A stretch of 8,488 nt of DNA from JAFEBO01 sp044375915 (GTDB taxonomy: Bacteria; Planctomycetota; Phycisphaerae; Phycisphaerales; UBA1924): positions 1 to 8,488 of the forward strand of contig JBILLU010000147.1 in assembly GCA_044375915.1 (NCBI GenBank). The letters run 5' to 3'. Positions 1-5,801 of this stretch are shown here, piece after piece (the first letter of the stretch is position 1; every line of letters begins with the position of its first letter). The notes under the pieces are model-generated. The model saw only the letters and a list, made by a program, of their open reading frames with translations. It did not search any database and had not been told where the DNA came from. The position numbers and the translations under genes were made by a program.

Positions 1-309
1 CGCGATCTCACGAACGACGGCAACGCCCGCGCCCGCCTGCTCGAGAACACCCTCATCGACGGCCGCACTGCGCTCCGCCTTGGCCTCGCCCACGAGTGCC
101 TCGACACCCTCGAAGCCGTGCATCCGCGGGCGCTCGCGATCGCTACTGACCTCGCCGCCAAACCCGCCGCCGCCCTCGCCGCGACGAAGGGATGGCTCGC
201 CGAGATTGCGCCCATATCTCACGCCGAGCGCGGCCTGCAAGCCTCGCTCGCGCTCACCGGCGGCGAGGAAGAACGCCGCCTGTTGCCGCAGGCGTGGTCA
301 AGGCCCTGA
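1..309 (+). CDS. Crotonase-family enoyl-CoA hydratase/isomerase, C-terminal part (5' end outside window)
   Basis: The reading frame is open from the first base of the window to a TGA at 307-309, giving the last 102 residues of a longer protein. The visible part fits the C-terminal third of enoyl-CoA hydratase/isomerase (crotonase) proteins: a stretch RTALRLGLAHECLD, matching the family pattern in which a helix after the active site leads to 'A..GLV..V', then a helical segment LAAKPAAALAATKGWL, matching the usual 'LA.KP..AL..TK' near the end. The catalytic region, oxyanion-hole motif and start codon lie upstream of the window, so the reaction and substrate cannot be read. Two further crotonase genes follow on the same strand, which suggests a shared role in acyl-CoA catabolism. 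The gap to the next gene (250 bases) is filled with repeats, so co-transcription is uncertain. Family call fairly sure; function within the family unknown. Confidence 0.75.
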   Translation, partial: RDLTNDGNARARLLENTLIDGRTALRLGLAHECLDTLEAVHPRALAIATDLAAKPAAALAATKGWLAEIAPISHAERGLQASLALTGGEEERRLLPQAWSRP

Positions 310-332
310 CGCCCGAATCACCGCACGCAACT

Positions 333-353
333 CCCCCTCCCCGAGGGAGGGGG
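333..353. repeat. GC-rich perfect hairpin in intergenic region
   Basis: CCCCCTCCC (333-341) pairs perfectly with GGGAGGGGG (345-353) across a three-base CGA loop, 23 bases after the stop codon of the upstream crotonase. A G-rich tail (to about 368) follows instead of a T run, so this is not a textbook intrinsic terminator. It resembles the short palindromic intergenic elements found in many GC-rich bacteria. It could stabilise the 3' end of the upstream mRNA or be a dispersed repeat. Confidence 0.6.
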
Positions 354-390
354 CGGCGGGGGTGGGTTCTGAACGCTTGAAGATGCATTT

Positions 391-518
391 CACCACAGAG
401 ATCACAGAGAACACAGAGCGAGTCATGAGATGTCCTTTGCTTTGTCTCCCTCCGTGTTCTCCGTGATCTCCGTGGTAGAAGGCCTTTCCTCCGCGATCTC
501 TGCGTCCTCCGCGGTGAA
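391..518. repeat. Intergenic array of 9-base units forming a long inverted repeat
   Basis: Three arms are built from 9-base units. Arm 1 (391-418) is CACAGAGAT-like units in tandem. Arm 2 (450-477) is CTCCGTGTT-like units and is the near reverse complement of arm 1: 392-418 pairs with 450-476, 27 positions with three mismatches. Arm 3 (489-515) is a diverged copy of arm 2 (CTCCGCGAT, CTCTGCGTC, CTCCGCGGT). The three mismatches are all A against C on the + strand, which become U-G wobble pairs in a minus-strand RNA. Similar 'ACAGAGAACACAGAG' elements are scattered in intergenic DNA of many planctomycetes and other environmental bacteria and often give rise to false ORFs. No function is known to me. 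Confidence 0.75.
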
Positions 519-530
519 CTGCCTTTCGTC

Positions 531-550
531 TTGCCAGCAACCACTGGCAA
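531..550. repeat. Short inverted repeat just upstream of the hydratase start
   Basis: TTGCCAG (531-537) and CTGGCAA (544-550) form a perfect 7-base inverted repeat around a 6-base spacer, ending nine bases before the ATG at 560. The position would suit an operator or a 5' UTR hairpin affecting translation of the hydratase, but it could also be the edge of the adjacent repeat array. No partner regulator is visible in the window. Confidence 0.4.
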
Positions 551-559
551 CAATCCCCC

Positions 560-1318
560 ATGTCCCTCGCCACCGTCACCACCTCCGGCCCGATCGCGAC
601 GCTGACGCTCCACCGCGCCGACGCTCGCAACGCGCTCTCGCTCGACCTGCTCCGCGACCTGCACGCAGCCGTTGACGATCTCGACGCCCGCATCGCCCGC
701 GATCGCAATCTCCACGTCGTCGTTGTCACGGGCGCGGGCAAGGCCTTCTGCGCCGGCATGGACCTCAAGGCCGTCATCGACAATCACGACCTCGCCCTCG
801 AACTCCTCACCACCCTCGCGAAACTCACCATCAAGATCCGACGCCTCCCCGCCGTCGTCGTCGCCAAAGTCAACGGCGCCGCCATCGGCGGCGGCTGCGG
901 CCTCGCCTGCGTCTGCGATCTCGCCATCACCCACGCCGACGCCAAACTCGGCTTCCCCGAAGTCGATCTCGGCGTCTGTCCTGCCGTTGTCGCCCCATGG
1001 CTGGTTCGCAAAGTCGGCTCCGGCCGTGCCCGCAAAGTCCTGCTCTCCGGCGGCCTCATGTCCGGTCAGCAAGCCTTCGACATCGGCATGATCGACACCC
1101 TTTGCCCCTCCGCCGCCGATCTCGACAAGACCACCGACGAGATCACCACCCGCCTCGCCACCGGCGGCCCGCTCGCCCAGGCAGCCACCAAGAAGCTCCT
1201 CAACGAGCTCGACGACTCGCTCAACGAAGCCCTCGTCCTCCGCGGCGCACAGCTCTCGGCCGATGTTCTCAGCACCCCCGACGCCCAGGCCCGCCTCCGC
1301 GCCAAGCTCAACTCCTAG
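560..1318 (+). CDS. Enoyl-CoA hydratase/isomerase family protein (methylglutaconyl-CoA hydratase-like)
   Basis: This 252-residue protein has the usual length of a cytosolic single-domain crotonase. The N-terminal strand (residues 9-20) leads to the first oxyanion-hole motif FCAGMDLK (63-70). NGAAIGGGCG (105-114) is the second oxyanion-hole loop and FPEVDLG (132-138) carries the acidic residue Glu134. The position of the first catalytic glutamate of classical hydratases (Glu144 in rat mitochondrial enzyme) is Gly114 here, within GGGCGLAC. That pattern, followed by a PAVVAPWLV-type segment, is typical of the bacterial LiuC-like branch assigned to 3-methylglutaconyl-CoA hydration in leucine breakdown, so the call leans that way without proving the substrate. 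The ATG at 560 has no clear Shine-Dalgarno sequence. Downstream, a second crotonase begins 65 bases later. Family certain; exact reaction uncertain. Confidence 0.88.
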   Translation: MSLATVTTSGPIATLTLHRADARNALSLDLLRDLHAAVDDLDARIARDRNLHVVVVTGAGKAFCAGMDLKAVIDNHDLALELLTTLAKLTIKIRRLPAVVVAKVNGAAIGGGCGLACVCDLAITHADAKLGFPEVDLGVCPAVVAPWLVRKVGSGRARKVLLSGGLMSGQQAFDIGMIDTLCPSAADLDKTTDEITTRLATGGPLAQAATKKLLNELDDSLNEALVLRGAQLSADVLSTPDAQARLRAKLNS

Positions 1319-1383
1319 CCGATTCCTGTATCCTGCCTTCCACTCCGTCTCTCCGTCTCTCCCTCACTTCGTCTCTTCCACCC
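1319..1383. other. Pyrimidine-rich intergenic spacer with short direct repeats
   Basis: This 65-base spacer between two crotonase genes is almost all C and T on the + strand. The 8-base unit TCCGTCTC occurs at 1344-1351 and 1352-1359, and a variant TTCGTCTC at 1368-1375. There is no purine-rich ribosome binding site before the ATG at 1384 and no terminator hairpin, so the two genes may share a transcript. A function for the repeat is not evident. Confidence 0.5.
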
Positions 1384-2301
1384 ATGACCACCGCTCAACC
1401 CTTCACGCTCCACCGCGACACCGACGGCGAATTCGCCGGCATCATCACCATCAAGCTCGAGCAGCCCGGCAAGCCCGTGGTTGTCCTCGACCTCGAGCTC
1501 ATCCAACGCCTCGAAGCCACGCTCAAGTCCATCCCTCGGGATTGCCGCGGGCTCGTCCTTGCCAGCGCCAGCGAACGCGTCTTCGTCGCCGGGGCCGACC
1601 TGAAGACCATTTCAGAGGCCTCCGACGATCAGCTCCACCGCTACCTTGAGTACGGCTCACGCGTCTTCTGCATGCTCGGCACCATGCACTGCCCGACCGT
1701 GGCGGCCATCAACGGCGCCGCCCTCGGCGGCGGCCTCGAGCTCCCCATGCACTGCGACGCCATGGTCGCGGCTCCCCCGGCACCACGCGACGGCAATCCG
1801 GGCAAGCCCTACCCGGTTGGCCTGCCTGAAGCTGGCCTTGGTCTCTGCCCGGGCTGGGGCGGCACCAACCTCCTCCCGGCGTGGGAGTCCGACCCCGCCG
1901 CGGCCATCCAGCGCACCATCCTCGGCAAGGCCATGCTCTTCGACGAAGCCGTTGCCTCCGGCCTCTTCACCGCTGTCGCCCCCTCCCAAGCCGACCTGCT
2001 TCCCACCGCCAAGCGCTGGCTCGTCCAAGCGGCCAAGGACGGCTATCCCAAGCACAAGGGAGAGTTCGAGCCCTGGCAGCAGGACCCGGCCCAGGCCAAC
2101 AAGACGCTCGCCGCCCTGAACAAGCTCCGGGCGGAACTGACCGTCAGCGACCAGACCCATGCCGTGTTCGACGCCCTGCACGCGGGCCTCACGCAGGGCT
2201 ATCAGGCGGCTCTCGCTGTTGAACGCCGCTATCTGGTTCAACTCCGGCACACCCCGGCCGCCAAGACCGCCCTTGCGGCCTTTTTCGCCAAGTCCAAGTA
2301 A
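1384..2301 (+). CDS. Enoyl-CoA hydratase resembling the stand-alone N-terminal half of FadB/FadJ
   Basis: This 305-residue protein has a complete crotonase core. FVAGADLKTI (67-76) forms the first oxyanion-hole loop, NGAALGGGLELPMHCDA (110-126) carries Glu119, and VGLPEAGLGLCPGWGGT (145-161) carries Glu149, so both catalytic glutamates of classical enoyl-CoA hydratases are present. It should hydrate trans-2-enoyl-CoA in beta-oxidation. The pattern LPEAGLGLCPGWGGT and an extra C-terminal helical region (about 230-305), ending GYQAALAVERRYLVQL...AAFFAKSK, match the hydratase half of the multifunctional FadB/FadJ proteins, where that helix leads into the NAD-dependent 3-hydroxyacyl-CoA dehydrogenase half. 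Here the protein stops at that boundary, with no dehydrogenase remnant downstream. The ATG at 1384 is chosen because an in-frame extension back to 997 overlaps the previous gene and lacks family similarity. No ribosome binding site is evident. Confidence 0.88.
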   Translation: MTTAQPFTLHRDTDGEFAGIITIKLEQPGKPVVVLDLELIQRLEATLKSIPRDCRGLVLASASERVFVAGADLKTISEASDDQLHRYLEYGSRVFCMLGTMHCPTVAAINGAALGGGLELPMHCDAMVAAPPAPRDGNPGKPYPVGLPEAGLGLCPGWGGTNLLPAWESDPAAAIQRTILGKAMLFDEAVASGLFTAVAPSQADLLPTAKRWLVQAAKDGYPKHKGEFEPWQQDPAQANKTLAALNKLRAELTVSDQTHAVFDALHAGLTQGYQAALAVERRYLVQLRHTPAAKTALAAFFAKSK

Positions 2302-2362
2302 TCGGTCCCGGGCCGTCCGATCTTCGGCCGCTCGGGCATCCTCCTGACCCTGAAATCGCATC

Positions 2363-2381
2363 CGTCGGGGGTTTCCCGGCG
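2363..2381 (+). other. Weak hairpin in the spacer before the acyl-CoA dehydrogenase gene
   Basis: CGTCGGG (2363-2369) can pair with CCCGGCG (2375-2381), with one G-T wobble and a GGTTT loop. It lies about 60 bases after the hydratase stop codon and has no T run, so it is at most a weak structure. Elsewhere, the 217-base spacer 2302-2518 shows no convincing promoter or gene. Confidence 0.25.
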
Positions 2382-2505
2382 ACAGGAACAGGGAAAGAAT
2401 GGCACAGGCCCCTACTCGGCACGAGTGGGGGGAAGAAGCCGCGCGATCATTGTCGATACATGCGGCATCGAAGCTCGTTCGTTGCTCGCCGTACACCAAC
2501 ACCTC

Positions 2506-2509
2506 GGAG
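2506..2509 (+). promoter_or_regulatory. Ribosome binding site deciding the start of the acyl-CoA dehydrogenase
   Basis: GGAG at 2506-2509 lies nine bases before the ATG at 2519. The frame could be extended upstream to an ATG at 2399, but those 40 extra residues look unlike the family N-terminus and that ATG has no better site. This favours 2519. Confidence 0.5.
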
Positions 2510-2518
2510 CACCAGCAC

Positions 2519-4498
2519 ATGGCCGATCTGAAATCGATGAAGATGTCCGACAAGGACCGCAAGCTCATCGAGGACGCAGAAGCACTGCTCGGCCCGGAGC
2601 CGACCAAGCTCGGCTTCGTCAAGAACATGTTCTGGGGCAACCTCCGCACCGATCTGGTCTTTCCGTACCCGGTGCAGGACGCCAAGGAAACCGCCGAGTG
2701 CGACCAGCTGCTGGCTCGCCTCGACGACTACCTACGCAACGAGCACCCTTCGGTCACCATCGATCAAGAGCAGGAGATCCCGCGCTGGGTCATCGATCGT
2801 CTCTTCGAGCTCGGTGTGATGGGCATGACCATCCCCAAGGAATTCGGCGGCTTGGGTCTCGGCATCACGTCGTACAACCGCGTGCTCGAGCGCATCGGCC
2901 ACTCCTGCGGCTCGACCGCCGTGCTCGTCTCGGCGCACCAATCGATCGGCTGCAAGGCCGTCATGCTCTTCGGCAACACCGAGCAGAAGGCCAAGTGGCT
3001 CCCGCACCTCGCCAAGGACTGGGTCTCCGCCTTCTGCCTCTCCGAGCCCAACGTCGGCTGCGACGCCGGTGGCCAGGAAACCCGCTGCGAGAAGACCCCC
3101 GACGGCGAGCACTACATCCTCAACGGTGAAAAGAAATGGGCCACCAGCGGCGCCATCTCCGGCCTCTTCACCGTGATGTGCAAGCAGAAGATCGTCAACC
3201 CCAAGACCGGCAAGGAAGAAGAGAAGGTCACCGCCCTCGTGTGTCACCCTGACATGGAAGGCGTCGAGATCTTCCAGAAGAACCGCAGCAAGTGCGGCAT
3301 CCGCGGCACCTGGCAGGCCCGCATCCGCTTCCACAACGTCAAGGTCCCCAAGTGGAACCTCCTCGGCCAGGAAGGCCGCGGCCTCAACATCGCGCTGACG
3401 TGCCTGAACTACGGCCGTTGCACGCTCTCCGCCGGCATGCTCGGCGGCGCCCGCAAGGTCCGTGACCAAGCCACCAAGTGGTCGCGCACGCGTTACCAGT
3501 TTCAGCGTCCGCTCTCGGACTTTGAACTCGTCCAGAAGAACCTCGCCACCATGGCCGCCCTCGACTACGCCATGGACAGCGTGCTCTACATGACCACCGG
3601 CATGCTCGACCGGCACGACGAAGACATCATGCTCGAGACCGCGATCTGCAAGGTCTTCTGTTCCGAGATGGGCTGGCGCGTCACCAACTGCGGCATGCAG
3701 ATCATGGGCGGCGAGTCCTACATGACCGAGAACGAGGTCGAGCGCGTCTTCCGCGACTCGCGCATCAACCTCATCGTCGAAGGCGCGAACGAGGTCATGC
3801 AGTCCTTCATCTTCGCCTACGGCGGCAAGCAGCTCGCCGAGAACATGCTCAGCGTCAAGAACGCGCTGGGCTGGAGCAAGGACGAAGGCCTCGGCGCCAA
3901 CATCGGGCGCATCCTCAAGAACTCCACCAACTTCAAGCTCGTCCGCGCCGCGGTTCCGCTGGGCATCGAGATCTTCGGCGGCGTGCGCCGAAACCGCCCC
4001 GCCGCGCCCAAGGTCCATGCGTCGCTGCAGGCCCAGGCCGAGCGTCTCGCATGGCTCATCTGCGAGCACAGCCACCAGTTCAAGCGGGCGAGCAAGCATT
4101 ACGAGGAAGCCATCATCACCCGCCAGTGCGTCCAGGCCCGCCTCGCCGACAACGCGATGTGGATCCACGCCTTCGCCTGCACGCTCAGCAAGCTCGATCA
4201 GGACCTCCGCCGCGGCGGCGAGGGCGCCGAGTTCGACCGCGACAAGGCCGCCGCGTTCTACTTCTTCGACATGGTCGAGCAGGAGTTCGCCCAGAACATC
4301 CGTTCGCTCTACGACAACGCGGACGACAGCATGCTCAAGGCCGCCGCCGCGGCCATCAAGCACGCCGACACGATGCCCAACAGCGAGTACTCGATCCCCG
4401 AGAAATCGCCGATCGCCAAGGGCACCGGCCGCACCCTCAAACAAGACGGCATCAAGCAGTTCCCCGGCAGCCCGACGGTGGGGGCGGGGACGCGCTGA
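2519..4498 (+). CDS. Acyl-CoA dehydrogenase, long VLCAD/ACAD9-like type
   Basis: This 659-residue FAD enzyme oxidises acyl-CoA to trans-2-enoyl-CoA and passes electrons to electron-transfer flavoprotein. Its order matches vertebrate very-long-chain acyl-CoA dehydrogenase: an N-terminal FVKNMFWGNLRTDLVFPYP (33-51), AHQSIGCKAVMLFG (139-152), the FAD/substrate motif FCLSEPNVGCDAGG (172-185), WATSG (207-211), RTRYQFQRPLSDFELVQ (323-339), and QIMGGESYM (394-402). The catalytic base should be Glu421 in VEGANEVMQ; the family motif is usually EGT, so the alanine here is a mild variation. Residues about 490-659 form the extra helical C-terminal domain of the VLCAD/ACAD9 group, absent from ~380-residue short- and medium-chain enzymes. 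In this group the domain supports dimers and, in mitochondria, membrane attachment. Substrate chain length cannot be read directly. Its hydratase neighbours would act on its product. Confidence 0.92.
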   Translation: MADLKSMKMSDKDRKLIEDAEALLGPEPTKLGFVKNMFWGNLRTDLVFPYPVQDAKETAECDQLLARLDDYLRNEHPSVTIDQEQEIPRWVIDRLFELGVMGMTIPKEFGGLGLGITSYNRVLERIGHSCGSTAVLVSAHQSIGCKAVMLFGNTEQKAKWLPHLAKDWVSAFCLSEPNVGCDAGGQETRCEKTPDGEHYILNGEKKWATSGAISGLFTVMCKQKIVNPKTGKEEEKVTALVCHPDMEGVEIFQKNRSKCGIRGTWQARIRFHNVKVPKWNLLGQEGRGLNIALTCLNYGRCTLSAGMLGGARKVRDQATKWSRTRYQFQRPLSDFELVQKNLATMAALDYAMDSVLYMTTGMLDRHDEDIMLETAICKVFCSEMGWRVTNCGMQIMGGESYMTENEVERVFRDSRINLIVEGANEVMQSFIFAYGGKQLAENMLSVKNALGWSKDEGLGANIGRILKNSTNFKLVRAAVPLGIEIFGGVRRNRPAAPKVHASLQAQAERLAWLICEHSHQFKRASKHYEEAIITRQCVQARLADNAMWIHAFACTLSKLDQDLRRGGEGAEFDRDKAAAFYFFDMVEQEFAQNIRSLYDNADDSMLKAAAAAIKHADTMPNSEYSIPEKSPIAKGTGRTLKQDGIKQFPGSPTVGAGTR

Positions 4499-4509
4499 GT
4501 TCGATCACC

Positions 4510-4540
4510 GAGGCCCCTCGCAAGAGGGGCCTCTTGCTTT
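4510..4540 (+). terminator. Rho-independent terminator after the acyl-CoA dehydrogenase
   Basis: GAGGCCCCTC (4510-4519) pairs perfectly with GAGGGGCCTC (4524-4533) across a GCAA tetraloop, followed by TTGCTTT. It begins 11 bases after the stop codon of the acyl-CoA dehydrogenase. A ten-base-pair GC-rich stem, a GNRA-type loop and a T-rich tail make this the clearest terminator in the window. It separates the acyl-CoA block from the dehydrogenase-complex operon, which implies a promoter for the latter between here and 4667. Confidence 0.85.
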
Positions 4541-4613
4541 GGGGGCGGGGCCTTCTACGCCCCGGATTCGCTTCGGTACACAATTCGCGCGGGACCTAGA
4601 AGGTCCCGCCCCC
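4541..4613. repeat. Paired inverted-repeat element, each arm itself a hairpin
   Basis: Two 24-base arms (4541-4564 and the reverse complement of 4590-4613) match at 21 positions and face each other across a 25-base spacer. Each arm contains its own hairpin: CGGGGC (4546-4551) with GCCCCG (4559-4564), and GCGGGACCT (4589-4597) with AGGTCCCGC (4601-4609). Between arms, two of the three differences fall on the two partners of one stem pair (4550/4560 is G-C, the matching pair in the other arm is A-T), a compensatory change. This looks like two copies of a short palindromic intergenic element (REP/MITE-like) in inverted orientation. It may also act on the leader of the downstream operon. Confidence 0.7.
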
Positions 4614-4655
4614 GTCCAAACCCAAACCCACGGCTATCCTGTCTTCAAGCGCCCC

Positions 4656-4659
4656 GGAG
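4656..4659 (+). promoter_or_regulatory. Ribosome binding site of E1 alpha
   Basis: GGAG at 4656-4659 stands seven bases before the ATG at 4667, good spacing, which supports this start for the E1 alpha gene. No convincing -35/-10 pair is visible between the terminator and this site. Confidence 0.55.
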
Positions 4660-4666
4660 CCCATCG

Positions 4667-5791
4667 ATGCCCAAGAAGACCGCTTACTCCGCCCAGATCG
4701 AGTACATCCAAGTCATGGACGAGCACGGCGAGGTCGATCCCGCCCTCGCCCGCGGCTTGCTCGAGGATCAAGAGATCCTCGCCCTCTACCAGTTCATGGT
4801 CGAGTGCCGTCAACTCGACGAGATCGCCTTCAAGCTCCAGCGCTCCGGCCGCATGGGCACCTACCCGCAGAACAAGGGCCAAGAGGCCGCCGCCATCGGC
4901 ACGGCGTACGCCGCCAAGAAGGGGCAGGACTTCCTCGTCCCCTGCTACCGCGAGAACGCCGCCCTCTTCATGCACGGCCTGCCCATGCACTACGTCCTCC
5001 TGCACTGGATGGGCGACGAGCGCGGCAACCAGATCCCGCCGGGCGTCTGCCAGCTCCCGCTGTGCATCCCCATCGGCACCCAGATGCTCCATGCGACCGG
5101 TATTGCGTGGGCCTTCAAGATGCGCAAGGAGCCGCGGGTCGCCCTCACCTACTTCGGCGACGGCGCGACGAGCGAAGGCGACTTCCACGAGGCGATGAAC
5201 TTTGCCAGCGTCTTCCAGGTGCCGTGCGTGTTCATCTGCCAGAACAACCAGTGGGCCATCAGCGTGCCGCGTGAGACGCAGATGAACTCCGAGACGGTCG
5301 CGCAGAAGGCTCTGGCCTACGACATGCCCTGCGTGCTGGTCGACGGCAACGACTTGCTCGCCGTCTACAAGGCCTCCAAGGAAGCCATCGAACGCGCCCG
5401 CAGCGGCGGCGGCCCCTCCTTCATCGAGGCCGTGACGTATCGCCTCGCGGATCACACCACCGCCGACGACGCCCGCCGCTACCGCGACCCCAAGGAGGTC
5501 GAAGCCTGGCTCGCGAAGGACCCGATCATCCGCCTCCGCAAGTACCTCGAGAAGAAGAACCTCTGGGACGAGTCCAAGGAGCAGGCCCTGCAGGAGCGGT
5601 CGAAAGTCAAGGTCGCCGACGTCGTCAAGACCGCCGAAGGCATCGACAAGCCGAGCACCGACGACATCTTCGACCACACCTTCGAGACGCTCAACGCAGA
5701 ACTCGAGAAGCAGAAGCGCACGATGCGCACGAGCAGCCTTGGGCAGGATCCAAGCCAGGCCGGCCTCGCGGCCGAGGCACAGCACGTCTAA
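4667..5791 (+). CDS. pdhA: Thiamine-diphosphate-dependent 2-oxoacid (pyruvate) dehydrogenase E1 alpha subunit
   Basis: This 374-residue subunit, together with E1 beta, decarboxylates a 2-oxoacid and transfers the acyl group to the lipoyl arm of E2. The thiamine-diphosphate motif runs from GDG (164-166) to NN (193-194), the normal GDG...NN spacing. TYPQNKGQEAAAIG (65-78) and HGLPMHYVLLHWMGDERGNQ (103-122) follow the Gram-positive-type PdhA pattern, as does PPGVCQLPLCIPIGTQ (124-139). The conserved active-site loop YRLADHTTADD (258-268) carries His263. Length is normal for this family. Similarity to Bacillus-type PdhA suggests pyruvate as substrate, but branched-chain 2-oxoacids (BkdA role) cannot be excluded. 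The stop codon overlaps the ribosome binding site of the following BrnT-type gene instead of leading straight to E1 beta, which is unusual for this operon. Confidence 0.93.
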   Translation: MPKKTAYSAQIEYIQVMDEHGEVDPALARGLLEDQEILALYQFMVECRQLDEIAFKLQRSGRMGTYPQNKGQEAAAIGTAYAAKKGQDFLVPCYRENAALFMHGLPMHYVLLHWMGDERGNQIPPGVCQLPLCIPIGTQMLHATGIAWAFKMRKEPRVALTYFGDGATSEGDFHEAMNFASVFQVPCVFICQNNQWAISVPRETQMNSETVAQKALAYDMPCVLVDGNDLLAVYKASKEAIERARSGGGPSFIEAVTYRLADHTTADDARRYRDPKEVEAWLAKDPIIRLRKYLEKKNLWDESKEQALQERSKVKVADVVKTAEGIDKPSTDDIFDHTFETLNAELEKQKRTMRTSSLGQDPSQAGLAAEAQHV

Positions 5792-5795
5792 GGAG
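5789..5795 (+). promoter_or_regulatory. Ribosome binding site of the BrnT-type gene overlapping the E1 alpha stop codon
   Basis: TAAGGAG (5789-5795) contains both the E1 alpha stop codon TAA and an AGGAG site six bases before the TTG at 5802. It is the strongest Shine-Dalgarno sequence in the window. It decides in favour of the unusual TTG start and implies translational coupling between E1 alpha and the toxin gene. Confidence 0.7.
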
Positions 5796-5801
5796 CGTTG
5801 A

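Noticed and set aside
391..518. CRISPR-like array
   Set aside because: Units are only nine bases with no unique spacers, and the arms are inverted; no cas genes are near.
298..783. Small ORFs across the intergenic repeats, both strands (including 80-466 and 430-675)
   Set aside because: They read the 9-base-unit array (for example HGDHGEHGG or VFSVISVV), a known source of false ORFs, and overlap real genes.
254..1072. Long minus-strand open frames here and at 1657-2685, 2732-4444, 4634-5854, 6028-7368 and 7774-8427
   Set aside because: They lie opposite well-supported + strand genes; GC-rich third positions create open antisense frames. Their translations are low-complexity and match no family I recognise.
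997..1383. N-terminal extension of the second crotonase
   Set aside because: It overlaps the previous gene in another frame, is Arg/Pro-rich shadow sequence, and the crotonase similarity starts after the ATG at 1384.
2400..2415. Possible sigma-54 type promoter starting TGGCAC
   Set aside because: The -24-like half is present but the expected TTGC element at the -12 spacing is missing.
2399..2518. 40-residue N-terminal extension of the acyl-CoA dehydrogenase
   Set aside because: It has no family similarity, while the ATG at 2519 has a GGAG site nine bases upstream.
4634..4641. Possible -10 box (TATCCT) before E1 alpha
   Set aside because: No -35 element at suitable spacing, and planctomycete promoters are poorly defined, so it is not supported.
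4017..5198. Long + strand open frame spanning the acyl-CoA dehydrogenase end and E1 alpha start
   Set aside because: It crosses a terminator and two real genes in a different frame, and its Ser/Arg/Pro-rich translation is typical of a shadow frame.
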